From: Bedellia somnulentella
Taxonomy: Eukaryota; Arthropoda; Insecta; Lepidoptera; Bedelliidae
Direction of reading: 5' to 3'
Assembly: GCA_963576735.1 (NCBI GenBank)
Contig: OY755171.1
Span: 17,050,001 to 17,114,000 of the forward strand
DNA: 64,000 bases
The notes under the pieces were generated by a model. The model saw only the letters and a list, made by a program, of their open reading frames with translations. It had not been told where the DNA came from and searched no databases. Positions 12,081-24,362 of the stretch are shown piece after piece. The position numbers were made by a program, and so were the translations under genes. Each line of letters opens with the position of its first letter. The first letter of the stretch is position 1.

Positions 12081-13265
12081 ATTAAAACAAAAAATGACAA
12101 ATTGGTTAAGTCATTCTCAAATCATGTAACCAGAGAAAGTGAGTATTTATTATTTAATAAACATAAACGTATAAATTTTGAATTTGATAGTGAAAAATAT
12201 CTACCAAAGAAGTGGCGTATGGCCAGATGTAATCTTGTATTAATATCAGGTTTATCTGTGAAAGCCATTCATACACAGATAAATCAATGAAATAAGCTAG
12301 AAAATAACAATATGTCACTCATTTGTACAATAAGCTCGACGTTTTATGACCTATAGGCTAAAAGGTCATTACACAATGTTTATTATATAATATATTTTTT
12401 CTTTAAGTACGTTTCAACTAGTTAAATTTTACAAAGATTCCTTATTTAATTTATTCTAATAATATAACGAAAACACAATACTATCAGAGAATCCTTGGCT
12501 TCCTTAAAAACAATTTTCAATCGAAACAATTACATAAAAAACCTATAATTAAGTGATGTTAAATACAAATTATTATGCTCAAACAAACCAATATGCCTAA
12601 TTGAACTCCACTTAACTTAGCATCCTCATGTAAATTCATGAGGAAATGTCATGGCTTCATAATTATCATGTACAATAAGAAAACTCATATGATTAATAAA
12701 TTATTCATTGGAACATATGACCCTTTCGTGCGCACACGCAAGCGAGGTATGTCGCACACGCCATTTGTACAAGTTCGCGTAAACAGGTAGTTAAGGTAGG
12801 TTATGACCTATTGAGATAGCCACTTTTTTGCGGTACCGTAGAATGTAGCAATAATCGGAAATAAGAATTAGTATTTTAATATCTTAGATCGATTTTCGGT
12901 GGATTTTTTATCACATACGAAGAAACGAAACGAAAAAAGTCTTGGCATAATCTTTTCAGTAGCCTTTTCAGAGATATGTCAGAAAAGATCGACAAAACTC
13001 GACGAGCCTGAATGTTGTTGTATACTTAAACATGTGTATGTTTTTAATAAACACACACACAAACTTTGTTCGTACCTCTTTTTGTATATATTTTCATTTG
13101 TTCATTTGTAAAATTTATAACTGTTTAATATCATATAAAGTAATCTAATACTACCCTTGAAAACTACAGTGATAGCTATTGAGCTATAGAGTCTTTGAAA
13201 TTGTGAATTTGTCTTTTCCATTTGACTGGATATTTTTTTATGGTTGTTTACGGTGACGGAAACAC
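12081..13265. other. AT-rich stretch without genes
   Basis: No supported coding or repeat feature seen. Short frames at 12069-12290 and 12899-13111 show no domain and no codon bias. Confidence 0.5.
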
Positions 13266-13269
13266 TAAA

Positions 13270-13350
13270 CGGTGTACACAATATCACGTGATGTTCAGAA
13301 CTATTAGTACCTCTACCAATCCCTTTGGGGATATATGACTTGAACGTTTG
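13270..13350 (+). repeat. SINE-A 3' fragment
   Basis: Matches the SINE-A block TCACGTGATGTTCAGAA, then TTAGTACCTCTACCAAT, then CTTGAACGTTTG. Confidence 0.6.
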
Positions 13351-13668
13351 AGTCTTTGAGTTGAATATAATCTAACTAACAAAAACGAACACACGCTCTC
13401 TTATAAGTTGATATAGTTACGACATTGTTAGACATTTAAGAAAACTCTGTTTCCTTTGTGTTCTAATTCTCTTCTTGCATTTGATATACAATGACACAAC
13501 AATGCTGAACATTTGGAAATTTTATTTATTTACCTTACCTTATTTATTTATAGAAATATGTTATTTACAAAATCGCATATATCTTAAAGAAAAAATATCA
13601 AAAATAATGATAATCACAATATAACTTTTTTTACTAAAAATATTCATTATTTCTTTTTTTTGTTTCAG

Positions 13669-13748
13669 TCAAAATGCGAGGTAGCGTCCTCATAGCGGCG
13701 CTTGCGCTGCTAATTACAGTCTCCGGAAACGCCCTACGACCGGCACAG
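13669..13748 (+). CDS. Host gene coding exon: signal peptide of a secreted or ER protein
   Basis: The exon lies between TTTTTTTGTTTCAG (acceptor, ends 13668) and GTATGT (donor, 13749). After TCAAA comes ATG at 13674 and 25 open codons ending in CAG exactly at the donor (phase 0). The peptide starts MRGSVLIAALALLITVSG and continues N-A-L-R-P-A-Q. That is a basic n-region, a 12-14 residue hydrophobic core, and a likely cleavage after SGNA. Codons are much more GC-rich than the surroundings, as expected for a real exon in AT-rich DNA. The mature protein is encoded by later exons that I could not find in this window, so the product is unknown. The 5' partner is probably the untranslated exon ending at 3019. 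Confidence 0.75.
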
Positions 13749-14155
13749 GTATGTACAATTTTATTTTTTTATTATTACCTAACAATGTAAGCGCCAAAAA
13801 AATTAGGCCATAATAGTATGTTCTGATAAGAAGATACACGCTTTATTTTTTAATTATAATATATGAATCAGATTTTAAGTACAACCTTGATTATCCAGCG
13901 GTAACGATTTCAGATCACAATCTCTCATTTTCGAATTTACATCCGGTATTTATACGTCCATATTTGATAATTAATAAATTTTAGCATTAAGGATTTCCAA
14001 TTGTTTATCGGCTATATAAAGGAATTAAATAAAAGTTTCGCAAATGTTACAAAAAAAGCGAATACGACTATCAACAACAACTGTATATAAAATATTTTCA
14101 TAAGCACCTACATAAATACATATCGTCAACAGAACCAGCCAGAGTTTTATGGATT
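13749..14155 (+). other. Start of the intron after the signal-peptide exon
   Basis: Begins GTATGTACAATTTTATTTT. No further exon of this gene was found on the plus strand, so the intron may extend for tens of kb. Confidence 0.5.
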
Positions 14156-14525
14156 ACTTACTTACTTACTTATACTCACGCCCATTATTCCCATTGGGGT
14201 AGGCAGAGACTATCGATCGCCACTTAGTACGATCTTGACAAACCTCTCTTGCTTCCCTTACAGTCATTATTCTTCTCATACATGCTCTTTTATTCTTCTC
14301 ACTTCGGACCCCCGCCTTTATATGAACGTGTTTATCTGGTCAAGAAACGTTTTACGAGGCCGTCCTCTACTAATAATCCCATCCACATTGGCTCTATATA
14401 TCTCTTTCGCTACTTTATTTTCATCCATCCTCTCTATGTGCCCAAACCACCTCTCACCTTTTATGGTTTATGACCTCTATATTTACTATTTACCAATTAA
14501 CTCCTACGACACCCATGCAAAGAGA
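14156..14525 (-). mobile_element. LINE-C 3' end, longer copy
   Basis: Plus strand starts ACTTACTTACTTATACTCAC then GCCCATTATTCCCATTGGGG. It extends further into the element than most copies (to GGCTCTATATATCTCTTTCG and a CCCAAACCACCTCTCACC block). Read on minus it encodes a broken tail of a reverse-transcriptase polyprotein. The two plus-strand frames over it are shadows. Confidence 0.7.
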
Positions 14526-14691
14526 TAAGCTAGAAGTAGAACCCGATATCTTTGAGTAGAACTAATCTAAACCGACCATACATGGTGAATACAAACACGC
14601 AATTTAAATATTTGAGGACAATTGCTCTGGTCTTGGCTATCTATTTATTCGATTGCTCTAAAATAATTGCAACGACAGGGCGCTGATTATA

Positions 14692-14734
14692 AAAGTAAAA
14701 TATACGTATGAATCTACGAACTCGTATATTTTAC
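14692..14734. repeat. Short AT-rich inverted repeat
   Basis: GTAAAATATACG and CGTATATTTTAC, 12-bp arms, with a spacer of about 15-20 bases. Probably incidental. Confidence 0.55.
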
Positions 14735-14819
14735 AAAAAAACGTATACTGAGCAGCCGAGGGAAGTTTGATGCTTAGGGCTGAAAGTCTGAGTAAGGTGT
14801 ATATTTACGTTTTTAAACA

Positions 14820-15062
14820 TTATACATACATACATATACTCACGGCTATAAAGCCCTTAACGGGGTAGCCAGAGCTTTGGAATGAGAAATTCTTCATTCT
14901 TCACTTTTGGAAGTTGATTGGGGAAAAGATGGTAATATTAAATGTTTTTGGTGGCGGGTTTCATACCACATCGCCCAAAAATCACTTAAAAAGCCCCTAT
15001 ACCCTTAGTTGCCTCTTACGATCACCCACGGGTAGTGTTATTCTAAGCCGACACTACACAGC
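14820..15062 (-). mobile_element. SINE-B copy
   Basis: Near-complete minus copy: TACATACATACATATACTCA start and AGCCGACACTACACAGC end. Confidence 0.85.
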
Positions 15063-16371
15063 AAGCTATTAGACATTATTACTTTCCTAAACCATACGTC
15101 GAGATTTTTAATCCGTGTAAAGCATTGTATATTATCCTATATCGTTTAGTTTACGTTATCGTCACACCTCGGCGATTTGCAGATTTAGACTGGCCTAACA
15201 TTTCATTTAAAAAACTTAAAATATTGTAAAATTTAGTGCCAACCATGCTCAGTCGATTGAAGCAACATAATCAAGATCCTAGTGGCTCATATCTTGCATT
15301 AGGATGTGTCGAAACCAACCTAGAATTTCAAGCATAACCGTGCAATATAACTCGTTATGTGTAATTATAGGTGAACTGCATATTTTAAATTCAAATGCAT
15401 TAGGACGATCATTACTGTCTAGCAGTCGTTTAATACTCTGTTTTATTTGTCTAACAATTTGTTGGAGCAAATTAACTCAATAAAGTCGTATAAAGTTAGC
15501 ATTGCTCTATTCTGTCAAGCTGTCTATTTCATTAAGTAATGCATTGAAATATAGTAGAGTTTTTATAGAGCTTAAGAATTAGAACTGGTTTATTGAGAAT
15601 ATCCCAAAAAGGAGTAGCTAAAGCTGAATAATTTGAAATTACCTAGCCAATTTGAAAGTTTTGTGGAGAGGAGGTGGTTGGTGAGGTGTTTATATACTGA
15701 GCAGCATGGCTAGAAGCAAAGCTAGCCCGTCTGTTTTCTTCTAAACGAAGGCTTATAGATCTCTGTATTCGACTTTATATTTGTCATCATTTTTATTATT
15801 ATAAAACGAACTTCTTTGTTCTTTATTAAAATATCATCTTTGGATCTCAGAGCAAATTGCATTGCATGTTTTCATCGTCTTAAAATCGGTTAGTTTGATT
15901 CATTGTAAAATCGAGACAGTAAATTACAAATGATATTTAGATAAGCATAACGCTTGAACTGAAATAAATGCAATAAGTAACAGGCGGTGACCAACCTTGA
16001 TTCTATTATCTGCGTTATCATGATAATAGCGATATCATACTTACATACTAATAGCCCGTAACACCTTATAAATAAAGATTACAATTGCTTGACTCATGTC
16101 TCAGCATAATCAAACTAGATCGCGTTACGTCAATAATATTGACAATCATAGTGGAACGGATACGGAAGCCAAGTGAAAACTTTATTGTGCCCTTTTTACA
16201 ATGAAATTGGATAAATTCTGTGACATAACTTGTTAAGTGCTTGTAAGAAACAATGCAAAACAATAGCTAGTGCGTTTCTTAAAGAGGTCAGTTATGCTAG
16301 TACGCAAATTTACAACACAAAATAAATCGGCAGGCTCGAGTATTTTTTTCTGTAGGTTTCAGTAGTTGTGT
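15063..16371. other. AT-rich stretch without genes
   Basis: A very old minus-strand SINE-B remnant may lie at 15600-15690 (GGAGTAGCTAAAGC, then GAGGAGGTGGTTGGTGAGG). Nothing else recognised. Confidence 0.45.
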
Positions 16372-16622
16372 AGTATACATACATACATATACTCACAGCT
16401 ATTAATTCCTAGAAGGGGTAGCCAGAACTAAGGAATTATAAATTCCTCAGCCACTTTTGGAAGTTAAGTGGGGAAAAGATCGTAAAATAATGGTTGTTGG
16501 TTCTGGGTCTCCAAACGCATCGCCCAAAAATCCATTAAAAAGCCCCAATACCCTTAGCCGCCTCTTACGTACACCCATGGGAAGAAACGGGGTAGTGCTA
16601 TTCATAGCCGACACTACAAAGC
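16372..16622 (-). mobile_element. SINE-B copy
   Basis: Near-complete minus copy with (CATA)n start and CCGACACTACAAAGCAAC end. Confidence 0.85.
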
Positions 16623-17689
16623 AACAAAACTAAATTAGTATACATAGGATGGTCACAATTTCATTTGCAATTTCTTATTTCTCTGTCAAAATATCGTATA
16701 TGTTCATGCAACGATACAATTAAATAAGAATGCATCAAAGTAAATGATCGGAGAACAGTAGCATCACGAATTAATTACACTCTCGCTTTCTAGAGAGGCA
16801 TTCTGCTCGATATTGAGATGTATTTCATAATCGGAGTTTCCAATTGGTTTTGTTGCTGTCCAGTCACGCGATTTCGGCCGTTATTAAGGTTTAATGGGTG
16901 TAAAACAGCTCATTGTGCTCGTGAATGTGGAGTTTTAGTAGTCATATTGGTGTTGCCTTACATACATGTACTTATTTATACACAGCTTTACGATCTGTGT
17001 GTAAGTTAACGACGATGAACTTAACTTTCTAAGGCTTCAGAAAAAAAGAAGGAACATAAGTTACCTTATACGCGGGTAGGCCACTTCTTTGTGATTGAAC
17101 TCCTCTAGAACGGCTCGACCGATTTCAATCAAATTTGGTACAGTGATCAAGTTGACATTGCTCAGTGTCGTAAGGGGTCGCATGTCTTGATCGAACCTAC
17201 CATTGAGGAATAACCACTGAAAAACCCTTACCTAACTCGCTCAGCTCAATTCATTTCAATCGCAATTTGCATTAAAGCCCTATTAATAAAAGTAATCTGA
17301 CTTTTTCGTAATTCTGACGAAAAATTTAATGTAAACAAATGACATACTAGATGATCAAGTATGTATAAATAGTATGTTGTACCCAAAGATCTGTATTTGA
17401 AGTTGTAAGTACCATATATCAAACCCTGTTTATATTTTCTTAGAGCAAAAAGGGAATGTATTTCTATTAGGTTATTATTAGTAAAGAGAAATGTGGTAAA
17501 ATAACAGGCAGAGTAGGTATTGTAGAAAAACTTACATAAATCATTATATTATTATATTACAAAGTGCTTTCCAACATGCATAATGATGCATTTACTTTTC
17601 TTTAGTGATATTTGAATAGGCTTCGAAGCCTTGAACGTCAATCATTATTTGTGGCCATTTGTAGTATATAACTAAATTTCTCTCTGCAT
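16623..17689. other. AT-rich stretch without genes
   Basis: A segment near 17095-17150 (GAACGGCTCGACCGATTTCA) resembles a motif common in insect transposon interiors. No borders were found. Confidence 0.4.
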
Positions 17690-17916
17690 AGCCGTAATAC
17701 CTATCCGTCTTTGCTTAGGTACACTCCTTTGCCTCACCAGGGCGGCCTTCAGCCGCCCGGCAAAACAAACGAACGTTAAGGTGACGCCGCATAGGCCGCA
17801 GGGCCAGCAGCACCGAACCGGAGGGGTTTTAGTCGGTAAAAGTCCGACATACCCCGGTCGCTCTCTCGAGTGGCGGGGGATTCTATGAGGATTTCCCCTC
17901 CGGTAAAAAAAAAACC
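17690..17916 (+). mobile_element. LINE 3' end with poly(A)
   Basis: GC-rich, non-coding 3' sequence ending in a run of ten A (17907-17916). The same sequence occurs on minus at 45275-45865 (shared GGGCGGCCTTCAGCCGCCCG-type block). It contains the palindrome GGGCGGCCTTCAGCCGCCC. It resembles the 3' UTR of an R1- or Jockey-type LINE, but the family is not certain. The 98-codon minus frame over it is incidental. Confidence 0.65.
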
Positions 17917-18417
17917 TAGCCGTAATATGCCTACCTAGAATAGCACTACCCCAAATTGCGGGCATCATTAACTCTTATACATTACAGTTTTGTTTATACG
18001 AGTATGTTGTTTTTGCCGCATGAAACTTGAGAGTATGTTACAAAAAATATTTTTTTTTCGATATCGATAATACAACATTGTATTTTTGTCAAAAGTGGAA
18101 TTTGTTCTAGTTTGGAGAGCGAATTGATTGTGTTAAATCTCCAATCAGTACTTCGTTTATCCGACATAGTTTGAGACATGTCATAAATAACGGTTTTAAG
18201 AAATAATTACTATCACGATCGTTTTTTATCACTAGTATTTTTTCTCTTTCCAAAAAGTAAAAAGTAAAACACTAGTATTTATTCCTTAAATTGTAAAGAT
18301 CGGAACCAGCAGCAAATTTGAACATTAACGTATTTACTTTGAACAAAATCGATAAATACAAAAATTAAAAACAATATGTTATGCATTTTGCCATAATAAG
18401 TTTAAATTTAACATATG
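17917..18417. other. AT-rich stretch without genes
   Basis: Contains a 25-bp scrap of SINE-B (CTAGAATAGCACTACCCCA) at about 17935-17953. Otherwise nothing. Confidence 0.45.
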
Positions 18418-19290
18418 TGTTAACAACATCAGCTATGCTGACGACATGGTGTTGCTAAGCCCCTCTACAAGGGCTCTTACTAGACTTATATCTATATGCG
18501 AGTCATATGCTAAGTCACACGGGCTTATGTACAATGCGGACAAGAGCGAATTTATGGTTTTTAAAAGTGGTAATAAGTTGCCTGCCTATGTTCCAGATAT
18601 AAAACTATGCGATAGGGTTCTGAAAAGAGTAGTGAAATTTAAATACCTAGGACATTATGTGACAGACACCCTTAGCGATGATGTTGAAATTGAGAGGGAA
18701 CGTAGGGGGTTGGCCATGAGGGGTAATATGATTGCTCGCAAATTTGGTAAATGCTCCAGTCGAGTGAAACTAACATTATTTAAGGCATATTGCCAGTCGT
18801 TCTACTCGTGCTCGATGTGGGTAAAATATACTTCTCGTGCGATCAACTCCCTACGTGTCCAATACAATAACGCGTTCAGGGCGGTGATGGGCTTGCCATG
18901 GCGATGCAGTGCCTCGGGCATGTTTGCGGAAGCAGCGGTTGATAGCTTTCACACTATCCTACGTAAAAGAACCGCCTCGATACTACATCGAGTCCGTAAC
19001 TCTGCCGACCCCATTCTGAGTGCGATTGCTGATAGGTTCGATAGTCACATCATTCATCACTGGATAAAAATGCATGTTATAAAAATTGCTTGGTGACGCA
19101 TGATGTGGTTGTCTTCTAAATGAGTATTTATTTTTGTTATTTGTATATAATTTTTAATTTATTTTTACTCTTGTATACATTTTCTACTAACAATAGCACC
19201 CTAAGATTAATGTGTGTACTAACAAAATTATGGATTTGCATTGTCCGAAATAAATGAGTTTTATTTTATTTTATTTATTTATTTAACGTT
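18418..19290 (+). pseudogene. LINE reverse-transcriptase 3' part, 5'-truncated
   Basis: An open frame of about 220 codons starts upstream of the ATG at 18446 with NNISYADDMVLLSPSTRA. YADD is the catalytic aspartate motif of reverse transcriptase. Downstream come the thumb-like segment GLMYNADKSEFMVFKSG and KFKYLGHYVTDTLSDD, then a C-terminal region with FKAYCQSFYSCSMW and the usual stop at 19096. The 3' UTR ends in a TTTTA-type repeat (19259-19285). The N-terminal endonuclease and most of the palm are missing, so the copy is dead on arrival. The intact frame suggests a fairly recent insertion. Clade (CR1, Jockey or RTE) is not certain. Confidence 0.8.
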
Positions 19291-19790
19291 CCCAGATGAT
19301 AGTTAACCCCTATGAATATTGGTATGGTAAATGTTAAGTAAGTAAACTATTTTTTTAGTTATTTTCTTAAGAAGATTTACAGACAAAATTTTACAATCCA
19401 GAAGTAAGATAGATAGTCCAATGCTATTAACAAATCTCCACAAATATTAACAAACAAAACATGAAAAAAGATCGAGGGAATATTTGATTAATTAGGTAAT
19501 AATATTATATTATGTAGGTACGTACATATCACGAGGATTTAAAATAACTTTGCCTCATTAATGGTTTTATGGTGGTAATGCTTATGCCCGTATACATTTT
19601 TGTTTGGAGACGCTTAGGAAAGTTGAAGGGTTTTCGCAGAAGAAAAATGATGTGAATATGTAATAAAAAGAAATTTTTAACTATCTGTCACTTTGTATAT
19701 GTTTTTATACCAACTAAATTACACTCCTTTTAGTTTTTTTTCGTTAAACCTATTTATTAATTCGTTAATGATGAAGAAGAATGCCCACAC
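19291..19790. other. AT-rich stretch without genes
   Basis: Nothing recognised between the LINE tail and the mariner remnant. Confidence 0.5.
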
Positions 19791-19799
19791 TTTTAGGGG

Positions 19800-20880
19800 G
19801 CCTTAATGACAACAATAGCTACTCTACGCCTCTGATGCTGGTGGACATCCACCTGGTGACCATCATCCATTCCCTTGAATATACGCTCGTGAATAAGAAG
19901 CAGATTGGATGTAGTCGACCTTTTCTTAAGAAAGCCGTGCTGCTCCTTCTTCTTCGCGGCCAGTCTTCAATAGCAGCACGACCCATATTTATGTCGATAT
20001 CGGTCACTGCTTTAGTCAATGATGACTTTAGGCTGCTCAAATTTTTGTGAGGTTTAGAACAGACCTTCTTTTCCAATGTCTGCTAAATTTTGTTATCCAG
20101 TAGATTGAGGTGAGGGCTAGATGAGGGCCAATCTTGATGCCTTAATGAAACCACTCCTGAGTTGTTTTGGCCTTATGAGCAGCTGTAGAGTCCTGTTGAA
20201 ACACAAAAGGCTATCCTCCAAAGAGTGTCTGGGGCAGATTTGTTACTATGCGATCTAAAACTGTGTCTCCGTACACTTTTGCACTGGTTTTGACACCTTT
20301 TTCACAAAAATGCACTTCAGTGGGGCCATAGTAGGACACTGGCCACTAAATCATGATTGATGATGGATGATGACCGTGCTGCACTCTAGAAATGGCACTC
20401 CCAGCGGCCGCAGAGCTGGTAGCGTACACCCTGTCATTTTTGTTGTTGTATCTCTCCTAAATATAAAAAAATCTCGTCTGTAAACAGGATATCGCGGTGT
20501 CTTTTTCTTGCGTACCGCTTAAGCAGTAATTTACATTTTTTGGCCCTTATAGCTATCAGACGCGCTTCCAGAATATGTCCACTATTTTTTCGGTGGGCTC
20601 GTAGTCCCAGGTCTTCATCGAGTACTTTTTTTATGGTACTTTTGGTTAAACCCATCTTCAAAGACATCAATTTCTACTTGCGGTCGGGATTTCTTGCCGT
20701 ACGCGCCTTGATTGCTTTGATCATCCCTGGAGACCTAACGGAACGAAGTCTGCCAGTTCTTTTCTCGTCATCGATACTAGAGGTTTCATTTTACCTCTTG
20801 ATGGTACGGTATACGAACCTCATCGTGAGTTTTAATCTTTGAGCAAGTTGTATATCGTCCTTGGTGGACGGCCGCAACGA
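19800..20880 (-). pseudogene. mariner-like transposase pseudogene
   Basis: Minus-strand segments in three frames assemble the order of a mariner/Tc1 transposase. The N-terminal helix-turn-helix part is TKDDIQLAQRLKLTMRFVYR, followed by a stop, then TGRLRSVRSPGMIKAIKAR. Next comes MGLTKSTIKKVLDEDLGLRA and ILFTDE, which holds the first catalytic aspartate. A decayed middle follows (VHFCEKGVKTSAKVYGDTVL), then FQQDSTAAHKAKTTQEW with the second aspartate. The C-terminal part is KPHKNLSSLKSSLTKA and DIDINMGRAAIEDWPRR. At least three stops or frameshifts interrupt it. The third catalytic residue falls in the most decayed part, and I found no inverted-repeat ends. It is an old, non-functional copy. 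Confidence 0.85.
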
Positions 20881-21352
20881 TGCAATGCAATTACTGTTAC
20901 TCAGTTCCTTTGCGAGTCTTCTCCATCGTAAAAAATAATAAATGTAATTGTGATTTAGCTGATTAATATTAAAAAAATAATTGAAAATCGAACACCATTT
21001 CATATTTTTGTCTAGGTTTTCTATTTTTAAAATAAATGGCCAGTGACAGTATTTAAGAACCGACTAGGTAGACTGGTTATAGACTACCCGGTCCAGTATT
21101 TTAGCAAACAGGCATAATAAGGAGTTTGGTCGATATTTGACGTGTCCTTTTTTTAAAACTGCCGATTAAAAGCTGATTTCCATATTTTGGGAACCATTTC
21201 TACAGTAAGCGATCGTTTATACAAAAGGGTACAGATAATTCTTCAGCACAACTTACTATATATTATGGATCAGGTCCGGCCCTCCAGCAGCCTTGGTTAG
21301 GTCCAGTGATTTAATTAAATAGTTTTATTATTTCAGTTTGGGACAATTCTAT
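20881..21352. other. Stretch without genes
   Basis: AT-rich. May include the eroded flank of the mariner remnant. Nothing else recognised. Confidence 0.45.
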
Positions 21353-21360
21353 GAACAGAA

Positions 21361-22902
21361 GACTTATTGCCCGTGGTCCCTCTCGTAGTCCCTTTTTGAA
21401 AACCTATGGCCCGTGGTCCCTTTTTCAGTATAAACCGACCAAAATCAAAGTCGTGTATATTTTTTTTCCAAATAGTGTTTTTATACATATTGTCATTGTA
21501 GATCGGTTTGATAGTTCAAATATTTCCATCATACGAAAAACGTAAAGCGGTAAAAAGACTTAGAAATATATTCACAAAATATATGTAAACTACAAATCAA
21601 ATGTACTAGGAGCCCATAGAGTCAAAGTATGTTAGTAAAGAACCAGTCTCCTTAATATTTCTTCAATCCTAGTTTCATTAAATATTTTTAACAGATGCAG
21701 CAGCGAGACCATAAGTAAATCAAATAATATATTTAGGGTTTTGTACATCCAGTTTAATCCAATAAAAAATATTTCAAATTAAATATCATTACGTCTTGTG
21801 GCGCATAAATGTGGCGTTGTAATACTTATAATTACATAAATTAACGAAATGAAATAACTTAGCTTATATGTAATAAAAAAAACTTGTAAAAAGCAAAATA
21901 AGTACCGACCCGGCATGTACCGTTATGTATTTTTTTAGTATATTGAAAGTATTATCCGTCAATAATAATGATTAATTATGATTATTGATTGCGGCGATAG
22001 GCCTGCCCCCTATCACGTGAGTACACTGTCCATGCAAAACGTGGGAACTCTGAACACCAGGTGACAAAGTCACGCGATGTTCAGAAGTATTAGTACCTCT
22101 GCCAACCCCTTCGGGGATAATGCGGCGTGAACGTTTATGTTATGTTATGTAATAATGATTATCTGCCCTGAGGGACTAGGCCGTCGATCTCGGCTACTAC
22201 TACGATAAGTGGTCGTTGAAGTCTGCCAACCGGTAGGCAGCATGGTGCATCATGGCTAGATCACCTTCTTTCTGGTAGCCCTTAGGTCGATGCCTCTCAC
22301 TGATGATATATAAGGGTTTTAAAGATAATATTTTTTTGAGATGACTCGCATCTGCATAACTCTTCAAAGTAATTTTTCTATTTTATTTCTTGTATTAGGT
22401 AGGATTTAAGCTTGATGTTTGGTAAAATAATAGTGGGGAACACGATAAATTAAACAATATCAAATAAAAAAGAACAATTATGTAATTATTGCATTGCTAT
22501 TATCTTTCTATTTATATATATACTCTTATTGTTTAATAACGTCTTTATGAGCTAGACTCAAAGTAACTAGGATTGAAACGATCTCTAGGAGATTGGAAAT
22601 CTTAAGAATATTTTATAAATAGAATATTTGTATTTATAGCCTCCTCTAGTACTTCTTTAAAATTTGCATAAATATTTTATGAACATTTTCTAAGTTACCT
22701 ATTTGTGATTTTGGTATGACGAAAATTTTTGAAGTACCAATCCATACACTTATAAAATAATATATTTCGAATGTATATCCGTCTCCTTTTCCTCTTATAT
22801 AAAATATTCACATATTTCATTTGGTCGGTTTATACTGAAAAAGGGACCACGGGCCATAGATTTTCAAAAAGGGACTACGAGAGGGACCACGGGCAATAAG
22901 CC
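21361..22902. mobile_element. Non-autonomous DNA transposon, 83-bp TIRs and 8-bp target duplication
   Basis: The ends are inverted copies beginning G(A/G)CTTATTGCCCGTGGTCCC (21361-21443 and 22820-22902). Within each arm GCCCGTGGTCCC occurs twice. GAACAGAA flanks both ends (21353-21360 and 22903-22910), an 8-bp target duplication. Eight base pairs fits hAT, Merlin and a few other superfamilies; the long arms and GG-type start fit Merlin somewhat better. The body has no transposase frame and contains a SINE-A insertion (21991-22150). Confidence 0.75.
21991..22150 (+). mobile_element. SINE-A, 5'-truncated, inside the 8-bp-TSD element
   Basis: GGCGATAGGCCTGCCCCCTA to CGTGAACGTTTATGTTATG. The flanks AATGATTA-type on both sides look like a target duplication. 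It inserted after the host element. Confidence 0.8.
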
Positions 22903-22910
22903 GAACAGAA

Positions 22911-24362
22911 CAGATCAGATCAGGAACAGAACAGAACAGAGATTGGAAGGAGTTAAATAGAAAAAAAATAGCAAATAGGTTTCTTATCTCAAGACCTGTT
23001 GTGCCGGCGGCACAACGATAGACACTATAAATAGACTTAGAATATTACTATGCTCCGCCAACTGAACTACATCAGGAGCAGAGCATTCAAAAATAGTACG
23101 TAAAGGAAAACATCGCGACTTGTAAAGTCACGTGGGTTAACGACTTAACGAGTTAGTTTAGTCAAAGTATATATACTCAGAGAAAAAAGAAATCATACCG
23201 CGATGTAGCTTTTTGCAATCACCGCCATCTAGTTTAATATAAAAGATACACATCAAACCAAATTGCCACTAAATGCTGTAGTAGCATTTTAATCTCGTCC
23301 TTTCATAGATTGCCTGCAGCTTGAGTTGAAGTTACACGTTAAGCTGTCCAAAGATTACATGGCGTCCAGTCAATGGCCCAAGCCTGAGTCAATCACTGCA
23401 CTTTCGATTGTAGCATGTTTGTTGAATGATTCTAAGATGTTGCATGTCATGATAATTTCTAGTTTAGCAATACTATACTGGACTATTTTATTTACTTGCT
23501 TATTACTCCGTTGTTTATTGGCATTCCGATTCACAAGAAAAAAATAAAATTGATACAATTCACATCTTTTATTACTTAGTTTTTATTATATTTCAGAATT
23601 GTGGTAAAAAAATAATGTTAGCATTCAAGACCATAATATACACAATATTTGTATTAGGTTGGCAATAGGTTTATTCATGACTAGGGAGATGATTAAGATA
23701 CGATTTGTGTTTGTGATACATGTCCTGACAATCTAGAATCTAGATAATGTAAAGTACTTAGGGAAGAAGACGTTTACTAAGTTATTTTGAAAAGTAAAAT
23801 GAGTATCTTGAAATCTGATTTAATTAACGCATGTCAAAATATTTAACTGTGTTCGTTATACAAACAAAAAACGAGTTATTAATATAATAAACATATTTAG
23901 AAACATACTTAGAAACATATTTAGAATATTAAAATAAGAAGTACAACGACAATAAATTTGTCAAACTATTTAGATAATTCAATACCGTAATTCCATTGCA
24001 AGTGTAGTTTAGTTAATTTGGTGCGCGTGCGTATCTCGTGTTTCGTGTCGATAGTCAGATCACGAACGTCGACATTCGTGTAATGACAGTAACATGAAAA
24101 TCGCTCCTATTACTGAAATACAATACAAAGAATTCCAGATTTCGCTCTTTCATTGTTGGTTACTTTCGGTATCACAATTTGCTGAATTTTATTTAAAGGT
24201 ACTAAATTAAAGATAATTAGGTTATTAAGCGATTCGTTAATATTTGTGATAATAATTTTTGTCACTAAAAATAAATGCAAGATTGTCACTAATAAAAATA
24301 CTTGAGGTACAAAAGAAAATATTTTTTTTTGGTATGACGCAAATTGAGAACGATTCAAACAA
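22911..24362. other. AT-rich stretch without supported genes
   Basis: Starts with a short GAACA/GATCA simple repeat. A 73-codon frame at 23326-23547 has a hydrophobic stretch but no domain, partner exon or overlap with a repeat, so I do not call it. Confidence 0.45.

Larger units (their letters stand above)
3020..13668 (+). other. Proposed intron 1 of the host gene
   Basis: Bounded by GTAAGAAC at 3020 and TTTTTTTGTTTCAG ending at 13668. It is filled with repeats (listed separately) and AT-rich DNA with no other coding signal. Its identity as one intron is inferred only from the two splice sites and the strand agreement. Confidence 0.35.

Noticed and set aside
17095..17150. AACGGCTCGACCGATTTCA-type motif as evidence for another Helitron
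   Set aside because: No TC or CTAG ends could be placed around it.
23326..23547. 73-codon frame with a hydrophobic stretch
   Set aside because: AT-rich codons can mimic a membrane helix. No supporting promoter, exon or homology.
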